From: Methylomonas sp. LL1
GTDB taxonomy: Bacteria > Pseudomonadota > Gammaproteobacteria > Methylococcales > Methylomonadaceae
Assembly (NCBI RefSeq): GCF_015711015.1
Contig: NZ_CP064653.1
Location: 4,216,001 to 4,280,000 of the forward strand
Length of the DNA: 64,000 nucleotides
Direction: 5' to 3'
In this document: positions 16,912 through 25,952 of the stretch, piece after piece
How positions within the stretch are numbered: the first letter of the stretch is position 1
Layout of the letters: each line of letters starts with the position of its first letter
Program-made: the position numbers and the translations under genes
The notes under the pieces: generated by a model
Databases searched by the model: none
Seen by the model: the letters and a program-made list of their open reading frames with translations, nothing else
Told to the model about the DNA's origin: nothing

Positions 16912-18378
16912 ATGAAGTTAACGAAACTGAGTCTGGCGATGGCGTCGGTTCTGGGAGCGGGTTTTGCCGCCGATGCGATGGCGCTGGACTTGTATGTCGA
17001 CACCAAAACCCAGCAAATTTATGCCGAGCCGGGTCCCGGCCGGACTAAATTGGGTTCGTTTGAAAAAGTCGAGGATACCGCCGCCCAGAAAGCCGAGATT
17101 CAACAAATCAAGGAAGATTTGGCCTTGAAGGACAACGAATTGAAAGCGTTGGACGAGCATGTGAAGGTGGCCGAGGAAGTCAAGATCAAAATGGGTAATA
17201 AAGGGGTAGAGTTTGAATCGAAAGATAAGGATTTCAAATTCAGATTGGGTGGACGTATCCATGCCGATGCTTCATACACCAGTGGCGATGACGATCTTTT
17301 AAACAGAAGCAACAATACCCATGTCGAAGCCAACGACGGCACCGAAATCCGTCGCGCGCGGATGGAAATGATCGGTACGTTTTACAAGGATTGGGATTTC
17401 AAAAGCCAGTTTGATTTTGCCGACAACAGTGTCGCGGTCAAGGACTTGTTCATGCAGTATAGAGGCTTGAAAGACTTCGAATTCACGGCCGGACAACAAA
17501 AACAAGCCTTCAGCCGCGAGTTGCAAGAAAGCTCGAATGACATGATGTTCATGGAGCGTTCGTTGATGGATGCTCTGAACGCTCCGACTGTTGACCGAGC
17601 CATCGGTCTTAACGTCGGCAGCTTCCAAAAAGACTGGACCGGCCAGGTCGGTATCTATGGCGATACCGTAACGCCTAATGCCAACAGTGGCAACGCCGAC
17701 GAAGGTTGGGGTATCAGTACCCGCTGGACCTACGCGCCGATCAACGAAAAAACCAAGGTGATCCATTTGGGCGTGGCGGGTAACTACCGCGATCCAAACG
17801 CTAATGATCAAGTTACCGATCATGCATTGAGATTGCGCTCTGAGACTTCCCACATGTCTAACCTGAATCTGATTGACACGGGAAGCATCGCGGGCGTCAA
17901 TGCCGTTCAAATGGTGGGCTTGGAGGCCAATGCGCTGTATGGTCCGTTTACCGTTGGCGGCGAATACACTCAAATGTGGTTGGATCGGGAAAAGATCAAC
18001 GGCAGCAATTCCGACAATGTCGAGTTCAATGGTTGGTACACGGAAGCCTCCTGGACCATCACCGGCGAATCGCGTAAATACAAAAACGGCAAGTTTTATA
18101 AACTTGAGCCCAATAAAAATTTCAGCTTGAAAAACGGCACTTGGGGTGCTTGGGAGTTGGCGGGCCGTTATGCCGAAGCCGATTTGAACAGCGGCAATAT
18201 CCGCGGGGGACAAATGTCCAATTTGACCGTGGCATTGAACTGGTATTTGAACAGCAATTTCCGCTTCATGGCCGACTACAACAAGACCTTGGATTTAAGC
18301 GGTTCGCCGATCAAAACCACCAATGGTGGGGAGCCCAACGTGGATACCTTTATGTTGCGCGGCCAGTTGGCATTCTAA
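16912..18378 (+). CDS. Phosphate-selective porin, OprO/OprP family
   Basis: A 488-residue outer-membrane protein. ATG 16912 is chosen because it follows GGAG by 8 nt and begins a clean signal peptide (MKLTKLSLAM...DAMA, cleavage near residue 24); an in-frame upstream extension from 16858 lacks both. A short helical, probably coiled-coil segment (AQKAEIQQIKEDLALKDNEL) is followed by a long run of alternating amphipathic beta strands from FRLGGRIHADASY to the C-terminal LRGQLAF, ending in phenylalanine as outer-membrane barrels do. The family forms trimeric anion channels for phosphate or polyphosphate. The Pho box upstream supports phosphate-starvation induction. Confidence 0.9.
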   Translation: MKLTKLSLAMASVLGAGFAADAMALDLYVDTKTQQIYAEPGPGRTKLGSFEKVEDTAAQKAEIQQIKEDLALKDNELKALDEHVKVAEEVKIKMGNKGVEFESKDKDFKFRLGGRIHADASYTSGDDDLLNRSNNTHVEANDGTEIRRARMEMIGTFYKDWDFKSQFDFADNSVAVKDLFMQYRGLKDFEFTAGQQKQAFSRELQESSNDMMFMERSLMDALNAPTVDRAIGLNVGSFQKDWTGQVGIYGDTVTPNANSGNADEGWGISTRWTYAPINEKTKVIHLGVAGNYRDPNANDQVTDHALRLRSETSHMSNLNLIDTGSIAGVNAVQMVGLEANALYGPFTVGGEYTQMWLDREKINGSNSDNVEFNGWYTEASWTITGESRKYKNGKFYKLEPNKNFSLKNGTWGAWELAGRYAEADLNSGNIRGGQMSNLTVALNWYLNSNFRFMADYNKTLDLSGSPIKTTNGGEPNVDTFMLRGQLAF

Positions 18379-18402
18379 AATCCTGATTTTTCAATCAGAC
18401 TC

Positions 18403-18436
18403 AAGCCGCGCCGGGTACTCCGGCGCGGCTTTTTTT
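18403..18436 (+). terminator. Intrinsic terminator of the porin gene
   Basis: A perfect 12-bp stem, AAGCCGCGCCGG (18403-18414) with CCGGCGCGGCTT (18420-18431), a 5-nt loop and a run of Ts to 18436. It should stop most porin transcripts before the next gene. Confidence 0.93.
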
Positions 18437-18493
18437 ATGTTGATTTTTTGCGATAAGATACAGGCCCTTGGGCTTAGTGCTACGGAGATTATA

Positions 18494-20023
18494 TTGAAAA
18501 AAACCACTTTCTTGCTGTCGACTGTTTTATTGTCCGCGTGCGCCGGGAATACGCCGCTTGAAGCGGAATCGCCCCGTTGGCGGATGCAAGCGGATTGCCT
18601 GTATTTTTCCGGGCGTGACCAAGGCACCGAAATTATCAGTGTTCAGCAATCGAGCCTGCGGGCCGTTTTAAGTAATTTCAAAACCGGCGAGGCGGATATT
18701 CTTGATCTCAGTCGACCGGAAAAAATAACCCGTATCAACCGCTTTGATTTAGGCCTGCAAAAAAGCGAAGAATTTACCTCGGCCGCCTTTCATCCTAGTT
18801 TGAATGTGTTTGCCGGCGTGATTGATACAGGGTTGGAGCGGGGGCGCCTGGAAATCCGTTCGTCCGACGATGGCACATTACTGGACCGTGTCGAAGTCGG
18901 TTTCGGTCCGGACGCGGTAGTGATCTCCAAGGATGGCGGCGTAGTCTTAGTGGCCAACGAGGGTGAAGACTTTTCCTATGACAAACAGACTGGCGAATTC
19001 TTTTCCGCCGAAGGCAGTATTTCCATTATTCGCCTGGATAAAAGCGGCCGGATAAAAGCCAATGCCAATATCGAGCTGGCGGAAGTGATGCACCGTGAAG
19101 GTTTTGTCGTGGCCGAAAAAGGCCATTTTCTGGAGCGGGAAATCGACTGGGATGGCGATGGTAAAATCAGCAAAAAAACCGATTTCGACGCTAATGGCGT
19201 GATCGAAAACAAAAAAGTCAAAATCGGCCGTTTCGAAGGGGCTGATGTGTACGCCAATGAAAACAAAGGCGAAGCCAAAATCCTGATTCCTGTCGCCGCC
19301 GACTCCAAAACCCTGTTGGAACCCGAATATATCGCCTTGTCGCCCGACGGCAAGCGTGCCTATGTTACGTTGCAGGAAACCAACGAGGTGGCGGAAGTCG
19401 ATGTGGAAAATGGGCGAGTGTTGGGGTATTTCAACATGGGGATTGCCGAGCATGGCGCCGACCGCAAGGCTAACGGTTGGGTGGAATTTAACCAGTCGGT
19501 GATGGCCTTGCGCGAACCGGATGGCATTGCCCTGACCCCCGACGGGCACTATTTCGTTACCGCCGACGAGGGCGATACCGATACCGAAACGCTGGATGGC
19601 GATGAACCGTTACAAAGCGGCGGCCGGACCGTCAGCGTGTTCGACGCCAAAACCGGAGACTTCGTGGCCGACACCGGCAATCAATTGGATGAAATCACCT
19701 TTGCCCACGGTGTTTATCCGGATCGGCGCAGCAATAAAAAAGGCGCGGAGCCGGAGGGCGTGGTGTCGTTTGAAATGGAAGGTCAAGCTTGGGCCGTGGC
19801 GGGCATGGAACGCGCCGATGCCCTGGTGTTGATTTCATTGGCTAATCCCAAGCAACCCAAGGTCGTGGCGTTGGGTAAGATTCCGGGCGAGGAAAGCCGT
19901 TCGCCGGAAGGCATCGCGCATTTCGAGCGCAACGGCGAGCATTATGTGCTGTCGGCCAACGAAATGAACGGCACCGTGGCCTGTTTTAAAATCATGCAAG
20001 GTGAGCTTAAGTTGGAGCATTGA
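18494..20023 (+). CDS. Beta-propeller lipoprotein, choice-of-anchor-I-like, with calcium-loop motifs
   Basis: TTG at 18494 is preferred: GGAG lies 7 nt upstream and it opens a lipoprotein signal (MKKTTFLLSTVLLSAC, lipidated Cys16). The frame is open upstream but without a signal. The 509-residue product has repeated propeller blades (LSPDGKRAYVTLQETNEVAEV, LTPDGHYFVTADEGD, SPEGIAHFERNGEHYVLSANE) resembling choice-of-anchor I or YVTN-type proteins. Residues 218-238 carry two tandem EF-hand-like loops (DWDGDGKIS and DFDANGVIE), suggesting calcium binding. The site of action is periplasmic or outer membrane. It follows the PhoB-box porin beyond a terminator, so shared phosphate control is possible but not shown. 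The 3' end overlaps the convergent flippase gene by 17 bp. Confidence 0.8.
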   Translation: MKKTTFLLSTVLLSACAGNTPLEAESPRWRMQADCLYFSGRDQGTEIISVQQSSLRAVLSNFKTGEADILDLSRPEKITRINRFDLGLQKSEEFTSAAFHPSLNVFAGVIDTGLERGRLEIRSSDDGTLLDRVEVGFGPDAVVISKDGGVVLVANEGEDFSYDKQTGEFFSAEGSISIIRLDKSGRIKANANIELAEVMHREGFVVAEKGHFLEREIDWDGDGKISKKTDFDANGVIENKKVKIGRFEGADVYANENKGEAKILIPVAADSKTLLEPEYIALSPDGKRAYVTLQETNEVAEVDVENGRVLGYFNMGIAEHGADRKANGWVEFNQSVMALREPDGIALTPDGHYFVTADEGDTDTETLDGDEPLQSGGRTVSVFDAKTGDFVADTGNQLDEITFAHGVYPDRRSNKKGAEPEGVVSFEMEGQAWAVAGMERADALVLISLANPKQPKVVALGKIPGEESRSPEGIAHFERNGEHYVLSANEMNGTVACFKIMQGELKLEH

Positions 20024-21380
20024 GCGCCAGATATTGGCGCATGTGGCGACTGGCCAGCCATTTGAGGCTGCAAAAAAGTAGCGTCGTGGGCGCCGCGTAA
20101 GCGATGGCTACTCCGGTTGCTCCGTAAAGGGCACCCAGGTTAAAGCTTAAAACCAGCATACTCAGTGCAAAAAAAGACATTAAGCTGACCACGGTGCGAT
20201 TGCGTCCCATGAATTGTAGATAGTACAGCGAATCCGAGAACAGGGTCATGAATGCGGTACCCACTGCGGTAATCAGCAAGACCCAGTAGCCTTGCGAAAA
20301 AGCAGGGCCAAACAAGTCGAGTATCTCTCGGCCCCAGATGCTGATCATAGTCAGGAAAACGGCTACAAAGCCGGTAATCAGTTGCAGGCGTTTGATTAAC
20401 AGCATCTTGATGGCTTGCCGGTCTTGACGCTCCAGCAACACCACCAGCATGGGCAAATAATAGCGATTGGTCGAGGTGCCGATCAGCGAAATCAATGCAG
20501 TCGTTTGCATAGCCACGGCATAAATCCCCACTACCGCTTGCGAGGGGTACAGTATTTCCAGGACGATGGTGCCGGCACTGCTCAGCACGGTCATCATCAG
20601 GCTACTGGCTAACAGCGGCAGCGACTTTTTTAGCCAAACCCGGCGCCGGTAAGTGTCGGTTTTGGCATGACGCAATTCGCTGGGGCTGGCCGCGTGGGCG
20701 GTAATCCACATCAATAGCAGCGTCAAGCACCAGGCTATCCCAAAGCAAAGTACCGCCGAAACCGCCGTGACGGCAATCCGCAAGTCATTTAATGAAATGA
20801 CCAGTAGTAAAAATAGCGCGGGTAAAAAGAAACGATACAAGGCCAGCGCCAGGATTTGCTGACCATAAACCGTAATGGCTTCAATTAAAAATAAACACAA
20901 GGCAATGACCGGCAGAAAGCCGGTGTAAACGGCAATGGCGATATGAAAATCGGCCTGTTGCCAAGCCAGAAAACTTTCCAGCCCCAGGCTTATGATGCCC
21001 ATTAATAGCAGGCTGAACAGCAAGATGGCGCGAATAGAGAAGCGCAAAAAACCTCGAAGTCGGGGCCAGTTTTCGCGTTCGATGCACAAGGCAATTCCGC
21101 GCAAGGCATACTTCTCAAGGCCCAGAGTCGCCAGGGTCGATAGCAAGGTCACAAGGGAAATCGCTACGCTGTAATCGTCAAATTCATCGATCGCCAAATG
21201 CCTGGCCAAGAAAATGTTTGCCCAATACATCAAGGCATAGTTGCCCAGACTCAAGCCAAACAGCATCAACGAGTTTAAATTATTGGGGTGGACGGAAAAA
21301 TTGGGATTCAATGTTTTATGCGCGGGGGGAGGGGAAGTCATCGCCTGGCGATTTAAGCCATTGTGAGTTAAACGGCCCAT
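20007..21380 (-). CDS. Polysaccharide flippase, Wzx/MOP-like
   Basis: A 457-residue inner-membrane protein with about twelve to fourteen hydrophobic helices and short loops, typical of the MOP exporter superfamily (oligosaccharide flippase). The N-terminal LMLFGLSLGNYALMYWANIFLARHL and later YAVAMQTTALISLIGTSTNRYYLP fit Wzx-type proteins. These move lipid-linked oligosaccharides across the membrane for surface polysaccharide assembly. No glycosyltransferase is adjacent, so the substrate is unknown. ATG 21380 is the longest start; ATG 21341 (MTSPPPAHK) is an alternative with no loss of membrane segments. It is convergent with, and overlaps, the lipoprotein gene. Confidence 0.78.
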   Translation of the reverse strand: MGRLTHNGLNRQAMTSPPPAHKTLNPNFSVHPNNLNSLMLFGLSLGNYALMYWANIFLARHLAIDEFDDYSVAISLVTLLSTLATLGLEKYALRGIALCIERENWPRLRGFLRFSIRAILLFSLLLMGIISLGLESFLAWQQADFHIAIAVYTGFLPVIALCLFLIEAITVYGQQILALALYRFFLPALFLLLVISLNDLRIAVTAVSAVLCFGIAWCLTLLLMWITAHAASPSELRHAKTDTYRRRVWLKKSLPLLASSLMMTVLSSAGTIVLEILYPSQAVVGIYAVAMQTTALISLIGTSTNRYYLPMLVVLLERQDRQAIKMLLIKRLQLITGFVAVFLTMISIWGREILDLFGPAFSQGYWVLLITAVGTAFMTLFSDSLYYLQFMGRNRTVVSLMSFFALSMLVLSFNLGALYGATGVAIAYAAPTTLLFCSLKWLASRHMRQYLALNAPT

Positions 21381-21462
21381 TGTAACCTCGAACGGATGAT
21401 GGAATTGTTACAGTGACAATGCCGGGGCCGAGGGAGGTGTGAAATTAACTTTGCAAAACCTT

Positions 21463-21480
21463 CTGGCGGCTTTTCGCCAG
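21463..21480 (-). terminator. Possible weak terminator after the sigma54 regulator gene
   Basis: CTGGCG/CGCCAG with a 6-nt loop. Read on the minus strand it is followed by AAGGTTTTG, only a short T run. It lies 38 bp after the regulator stop. Confidence 0.35.
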
Positions 21481-21518
21481 GGAGATTATCGTTGACCGCG
21501 CGCCGGTTTCCCGATTGC

Positions 21519-22919
21519 TCAAAACTTGCACTTTAAATGATACTTTTGTACCCGATAGCGCAGGGTTTCGCGGGTAGTGCTCAGCATGCGGGCGGCGGCG
21601 GTGACATTGGCGTCGCAACGGTTCAGCGCCTCCTGAATGATGAATTTTTCCATGTCCTGCAGGCTCAGGCTGCCGTCCAGCGGAATGAACAAGCCTTGCT
21701 GGGTGCTGCTGGGTGCGGCATTCGCCGACAGGGTTTGCGGATTTTGCAATTGCAGCCATTCAGCCGGCAAATCCCGGTCGTGGGCCAGCAGCACGCAACG
21801 TTCCAGCACGTTGCGCAATTCGCGAATATTGCCGGGCCAGTCGTAAGCCTTGATGATCCGCCAGGCTGTATCGGGGATGTTGCTGACCGTTTTTGCCGAT
21901 TTCCGATTGCTATCGGCGATGAATTGCGGCACCAGTTGTTCCAGGTCCTGCTTGCGCTCTCGTAATGAAGGTACCCGAATGTTGATCACGTTTAAACGAT
22001 GGTAAAGGTCGCCGCGGAACGTGCCTTGCGCGACTTTTTCCACCAAATCCAGATTGCTGGCGGCGATGATGCGGACATCGACGTTGATTTCGCTTTCACT
22101 GCCCAGCCGGCGAATGCGTAAGTCTTCCACCGCTTTTAACAGCTTGCTTTGCAGGTCCAGATCCATTTCACCGATTTCATCCAGAAACAGAGTGCCGGTG
22201 TGAGCCTGCTCAAACAGGCCGCGGTGGCGCTTTTTGGCGCCGGTAAACGCGCCGGCTTCGTAGCCGAATAACTCGGCTTCCAGCAGTTCGCGCGGCAGAG
22301 CGGCGCAGTTGATTTCCACCAACGGAGCCTGGGCGCGGTTGCCGGAATAATGCAAGATGCGGGCAACCATGCCTTTGCCGGTACCGGTTTCCCCGCTGAC
22401 AATCAGGCTGGAGAAGGGGACGTTGATCACTTGCCTCAGCATGCTGCGTAACGAACACATCGCCGGGCTGGAGCCGGTCAGGCTGTCTATGCTGTAGTGG
22501 CTGTTGCGGACGGCGGTTTGCTGTTGCAAGCGGCGCTGGGCTCTGGCGCTACGGGCGGCGCCTTCCACCAATAAATTCAAACGTTCCAGCGAGCAAGGTT
22601 TTTCGATGAAGTCGTAAGCGCCCAATCTGACCGCCCGCACCGAATCGGCCACGCTGCCATAACCGGTCAGGAACACCCATTCGCTACTATCGATCTCCGG
22701 TTTTAGTTTTTCCAGCAAATCCAGGGCATTGCCGTCGGGCAAGTTCATATCCGACAACACCACCAACGGATCGATATCTTGTTCGCGCAATCGGGTTTCG
22801 GCTTGCCGAAGGGAACTGACCACGTTGACTTCCCAGTCGGCCTTTTTGAAGTAACGCGCTAGTTCGGCGCCAAGCAAGGCTTCGTCTTCAATGATCAGCA
22901 GGCTGTTGTTCGTCATCAT
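21519..22919 (-). CDS. NtrC-family sigma54 response regulator
   Basis: A 466-residue activator. The receiver has Asp57 in LSDMNLPDG. The AAA+ domain carries Walker A GETGTGKG, a canonical GAFTGA loop (EAGAFTGAKKRHRG) and Walker B FLDEIGEMD. The C-terminal Fis-like helix-turn-helix is RCDANVTAAARMLSTTRETLRYRVQKY. It should activate sigma54 promoters when phosphorylated by the kinase encoded 33 bp upstream. Targets cannot be read from the window; the neighbouring flippase raises exopolysaccharide control as one possibility. It is distinct from the PilR copy at 11190. ATG codons at 22919 and 22916 are adjacent (MMTNN), so the exact start may shift by one residue. Confidence 0.88.
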   Translation of the reverse strand: MMTNNSLLIIEDEALLGAELARYFKKADWEVNVVSSLRQAETRLREQDIDPLVVLSDMNLPDGNALDLLEKLKPEIDSSEWVFLTGYGSVADSVRAVRLGAYDFIEKPCSLERLNLLVEGAARSARAQRRLQQQTAVRNSHYSIDSLTGSSPAMCSLRSMLRQVINVPFSSLIVSGETGTGKGMVARILHYSGNRAQAPLVEINCAALPRELLEAELFGYEAGAFTGAKKRHRGLFEQAHTGTLFLDEIGEMDLDLQSKLLKAVEDLRIRRLGSESEINVDVRIIAASNLDLVEKVAQGTFRGDLYHRLNVINIRVPSLRERKQDLEQLVPQFIADSNRKSAKTVSNIPDTAWRIIKAYDWPGNIRELRNVLERCVLLAHDRDLPAEWLQLQNPQTLSANAAPSSTQQGLFIPLDGSLSLQDMEKFIIQEALNRCDANVTAAARMLSTTRETLRYRVQKYHLKCKF

Positions 22920-22952
22920 GGTGGAGTCTCGGGCTGTGGATACTGTGCCGGT

Positions 22953-24380
22953 CTAGGCCGGAGTCAGCGGCAGGGTAAGGGTGACGCGGGCACGTCCATC
23001 CGTGTCGTTTTCCAGTTTCAGGTTGCCGCTTTGTTCCCTGACGAAGCGTTGCACCATGACTAGACCCAGGCCGCTGCCCTTCTCTTTCAAGCTGACGAAT
23101 GGGCGTATGCCTTGTTGCAGAAACTCATGACTAAAGCCGGCGCCGGTATTGGTTACCGTGATGATCAGTTGCTGCTGCTGACGGAAAATATCGACGTCGA
23201 CCGTGCCGGGTTGGTCACCTATCGCTTGCGCGGCGTTTTGCAATAGATTCAGCATCACTTGCCGGAACTCGGTCTCGGGTAACACGGCAATAATATCCGT
23301 ATCGCCATGGATATTAAAGTGGATGGTATCGGCCGCCTGATAACTGAGCAGAGTGACCAGCTCTCGAATGATCCGGTCGATAGGGATGGCCTTGCCGGTT
23401 TCGCTGCTGTTGCGGGCGTTAGTGAGCAAGTCGTTCAGATGTTGGGTTAGGCGCCGAACTTCACTGTGCAGAAGGCCGATGCGCTCGCGCAGCTCGGGGT
23501 CGTTGGATTCGGAAAGCATGTTTTCCAGCGCCACTTGAATAATCGCCAACGGATTGCGCAGTTCATGGGCGGTGCTGGCGGCCATTTCGGTCAAGGCCGC
23601 CAGCCGTTCGGCCTTGGCCAAGCGCTGGCTCTGCTCCAGCAATTCATGGCTGGTTTTGCGTACCTGGCTTTCCAGGCGGCTGGTGTAGGTCAGATGGGCG
23701 TGTTCCAGCTCGATTAAATGCGCCACCAGATGGTTATAGCGTTGAAATAGATCACCGAGGACGGGGTCCGAGGTGGTGAGCGTGATAGGCTGCTTGACGC
23801 CATTGACCAAGCCGGTCAGCAAGACTCGGAGAGCATCGAGCGGCTCCAGCACATTGTTGCGAAAGAAATAATGGCCTATCCAGAACAGCAGCAGCGGCAA
23901 AATGATGGCCAGCTGTAGTTCCAGCCGGCTGTCGTTTTCGACGTTGATCAGCAGTTTTTCTTCTTCATTGGTTTGTTGATCCAAGACGGCTTGAATCAAA
24001 CTCATCGTATCAATCAGCGCCTGCGAGTCGCCGTTGATGGCCTTGTCGAATTTTTCCTGCAGGCCGATCAAATCGACCGGTACGGTAAAGTCGGCGCTGT
24101 TTTGGTTTTGCAGTAAATCCAACAGCTGGTTTTGCAACTCGTTGATTTGTTCGCTAGTCACCGAGGGATCGTTTTTGTGCATAGCCAAGCGAGATTGCAG
24201 TTGCAACAGTTCGAAGATGGTTTCCTGTAGCCTGTGGCCCTTGCCGATGTCGGTTTCGATGGTGTGTATGCGCTGATGATTCAGCCAGGTCAGCCGGCCG
24301 ATGGCCAGTAGTTCGCCGAGCACCAGAACACTCATGACGAGGGTGACGAAGATAATCGGTCTGAGTAGCAGCTGGCGCAT
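22953..24380 (-). CDS. Membrane sensor histidine kinase paired with the NtrC-family regulator
   Basis: A 475-residue kinase. Membrane helices are at about residues 8-28 and 155-172, enclosing a helical periplasmic domain of roughly 125 residues that is probably a four-helix-bundle sensor. A HAMP-like linker and a coiled coil (LTYTSRLESQVRKTSHEL) lead to the HisKA domain with His272 in AHELRNPLAIIQ, then an HATPase domain with NLLQNAAQAIG and GSGLGLVMV. It lies immediately upstream of its regulator (33 bp), so the two are surely partners. The signal is unknown. Confidence 0.87.
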   Translation of the reverse strand: MRQLLLRPIIFVTLVMSVLVLGELLAIGRLTWLNHQRIHTIETDIGKGHRLQETIFELLQLQSRLAMHKNDPSVTSEQINELQNQLLDLLQNQNSADFTVPVDLIGLQEKFDKAINGDSQALIDTMSLIQAVLDQQTNEEEKLLINVENDSRLELQLAIILPLLLFWIGHYFFRNNVLEPLDALRVLLTGLVNGVKQPITLTTSDPVLGDLFQRYNHLVAHLIELEHAHLTYTSRLESQVRKTSHELLEQSQRLAKAERLAALTEMAASTAHELRNPLAIIQVALENMLSESNDPELRERIGLLHSEVRRLTQHLNDLLTNARNSSETGKAIPIDRIIRELVTLLSYQAADTIHFNIHGDTDIIAVLPETEFRQVMLNLLQNAAQAIGDQPGTVDVDIFRQQQQLIITVTNTGAGFSHEFLQQGIRPFVSLKEKGSGLGLVMVQRFVREQSGNLKLENDTDGRARVTLTLPLTPA

Positions 24381-24564
24381 GGTGTTGTATGGGTTGGGTT
24401 AATCAGTCCGGGGCGGGAACCATGGGTCGCCACGCCACTGGTTGGGACAAGAGGCAGGCCCGGCAAGCCCGTTTTTCGCGAAGTCGAAAGGATCAGTCGG
24501 CTAAAGTGTATCTGGTGGCGCTCAGATGCTATTCTAACCGAAATATTTTCAACGGATTTTGATA

Positions 24565-25506
24565 ATGGGTGTTGAACAAAAATCGCTGGCCCGATATGGC
24601 TGGCTGTCGATTGCGGCGGCGCTTGCGACCATTGCTCTTAAGAGTTATGCCTACTTGCTGACCGATTCGGTCGGCTTGCTGTCCGATGCGCTGGAATCCT
24701 TGATCAATCTGGTGGCGGCTGTGATCGTGCTGATTGTACTGAGTATTGCCTCGCGGCCGCCGGATGACGATCATGCCTACGGCCACGACAAGGTCGAGTA
24801 TTTTTCCAGTGGCGCCGAAGGCATCATGATTCTGCTGGCGGCCTTTAGCATTGCCTATACCGCCTGGGAAAGGCTGATGCATCCCGAGCCTTTGCAGCAA
24901 CTGGATCTGGGGATCGCCATTTCGGTTTTTGCTTCCATGATCAATTTAATCGTGGCACGCATTCTGATAGGCGTGGGCCGTAGCCGGCAATCGATTACCT
25001 TGGAGGCCGATGGCAAGCATCTGATGACCGATGTCTGGACCACGATAGGGATTTTGATCGGTATCGGCATGATCGCCGTCGCCAATCACTTTGAAGTGAC
25101 GTTAAACCTGGCTAAGCAGTTGGGTATGAACGGCTGGGAAATTCTTGATCCGATCATCGCTATTTTGGTGGCTTTGAATATTGTTTGGGCCGGCTTGCAA
25201 TTGATTCGCCGCACCGTGTCTGGATTAATGGACGCAGCCTTGCCGGAGGATGAGTTGGCGCGGATCGTTGAAGTTCTGGAACGCTTTGCCGCTTCCGAGC
25301 ATGTTACCTATCACGCCTTGCGCACCCGTTATGCCGGCGCCCGGCGATTCATGTCGGTACATGTGCTGGTGCCCGGCGACTGGTCGGTGCAAAGAGGTCA
25401 TGATTTTCTGGAGTCGATCGAGCAGCAGATCATGGACAAGTTCGACAGTATCGATATCGACACCCATCTCGAACCGATAGAAGACCTGGCTTCCTGGAAG
25501 CACTGA
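24565..25506 (+). CDS. Cation diffusion facilitator family transporter
   Basis: A 313-residue inner-membrane metal/proton antiporter of the CDF family: six hydrophobic helices in residues 10-220 and a C-terminal cytoplasmic metallochaperone-like domain. The TM5 site is intact (DGKHLMTD, His152 and Asp156). The TM2 site is ESLIN (Glu44, Asn48) where HSxxD or DxxxD is common, so metal preference may differ from Zn-type YiiP. HDKVEYFSSG is a family signature. ATG 24565 is chosen; an in-frame TTG at 24559 adds two residues. Probable substrates are divalent metals such as Fe, Mn or Zn; which one cannot be decided by eye. Confidence 0.87.
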   Translation: MGVEQKSLARYGWLSIAAALATIALKSYAYLLTDSVGLLSDALESLINLVAAVIVLIVLSIASRPPDDDHAYGHDKVEYFSSGAEGIMILLAAFSIAYTAWERLMHPEPLQQLDLGIAISVFASMINLIVARILIGVGRSRQSITLEADGKHLMTDVWTTIGILIGIGMIAVANHFEVTLNLAKQLGMNGWEILDPIIAILVALNIVWAGLQLIRRTVSGLMDAALPEDELARIVEVLERFAASEHVTYHALRTRYAGARRFMSVHVLVPGDWSVQRGHDFLESIEQQIMDKFDSIDIDTHLEPIEDLASWKH

Positions 25507-25526
25507 TGGGATCGGCTGCATGAGAG

Positions 25527-25952
25527 TTAGGGATTCTCGATCAGTCTGAGCGGGAGTTCCTTGACCGAGCTATCGATGATCCGAAACCCGCGCATTTCCA
25601 GTACACCCTTGGTATCCAACGAAATGATCAAATGCAGCGCTTCCGGATAACTGGCTTGTTCGATGTCGGTGGCCGAGGGTTCTGCCGGCGCGCGCGGGTG
25701 CGAGTGGTAAATCGCGAACAGGCTTTCGCCTTTGTCTCGCATCTGCTTCATCGCCGCGATTTGTTGGCCGGCATCCAGTAAAAAGCGGGTTTGGGGATGG
25801 TCGGCACTGTTGGCCACCGGATAACAACTGACCGGCGTGCCGCTGGCATTGGCACCCACCAAACCGCAAACCTCCGCATCGGGTGACAGTTGCGCCAAAT
25901 GCAGCAATTGATTGGTGATTTTGCGTGGTAAACAAATTTCTGGGCTGTTCAT
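25527..25952 (-). CDS. JAMM/MPN-domain metalloprotease-like protein
   Basis: A 141-residue single-domain protein. ATG 25952 gives a 4-bp ATGA overlap with the prmC stop; an upstream ATG at 25964 is less likely. The JAMM zinc site is complete: Glu27 (AEVCGL), His83 and His85 with Ser93 and Asp96 (HSHPRAPAEPSATD). Prokaryotic JAMM proteins remove or process ubiquitin-like sulfur carriers such as those in cysteine, thiamine or molybdopterin synthesis. In many gammaproteobacteria the gene after prmC is the E1-like moeB, so position and family both hint at sulfur-carrier chemistry. That link is inference, and no sulfur-carrier gene is in the window. Confidence 0.85.
   Translation of the reverse strand: MNSPEICLPRKITNQLLHLAQLSPDAEVCGLVGANASGTPVSCYPVANSADHPQTRFLLDAGQQIAAMKQMRDKGESLFAIYHSHPRAPAEPSATDIEQASYPEALHLIISLDTKGVLEMRGFRIIDSSVKELPLRLIENP

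Noticed and set aside
17299-18213. A 304-codon open frame antisense to the porin
   Set aside because: No ribosome site or known motif; it is the complement of a clearly coding beta-barrel gene.
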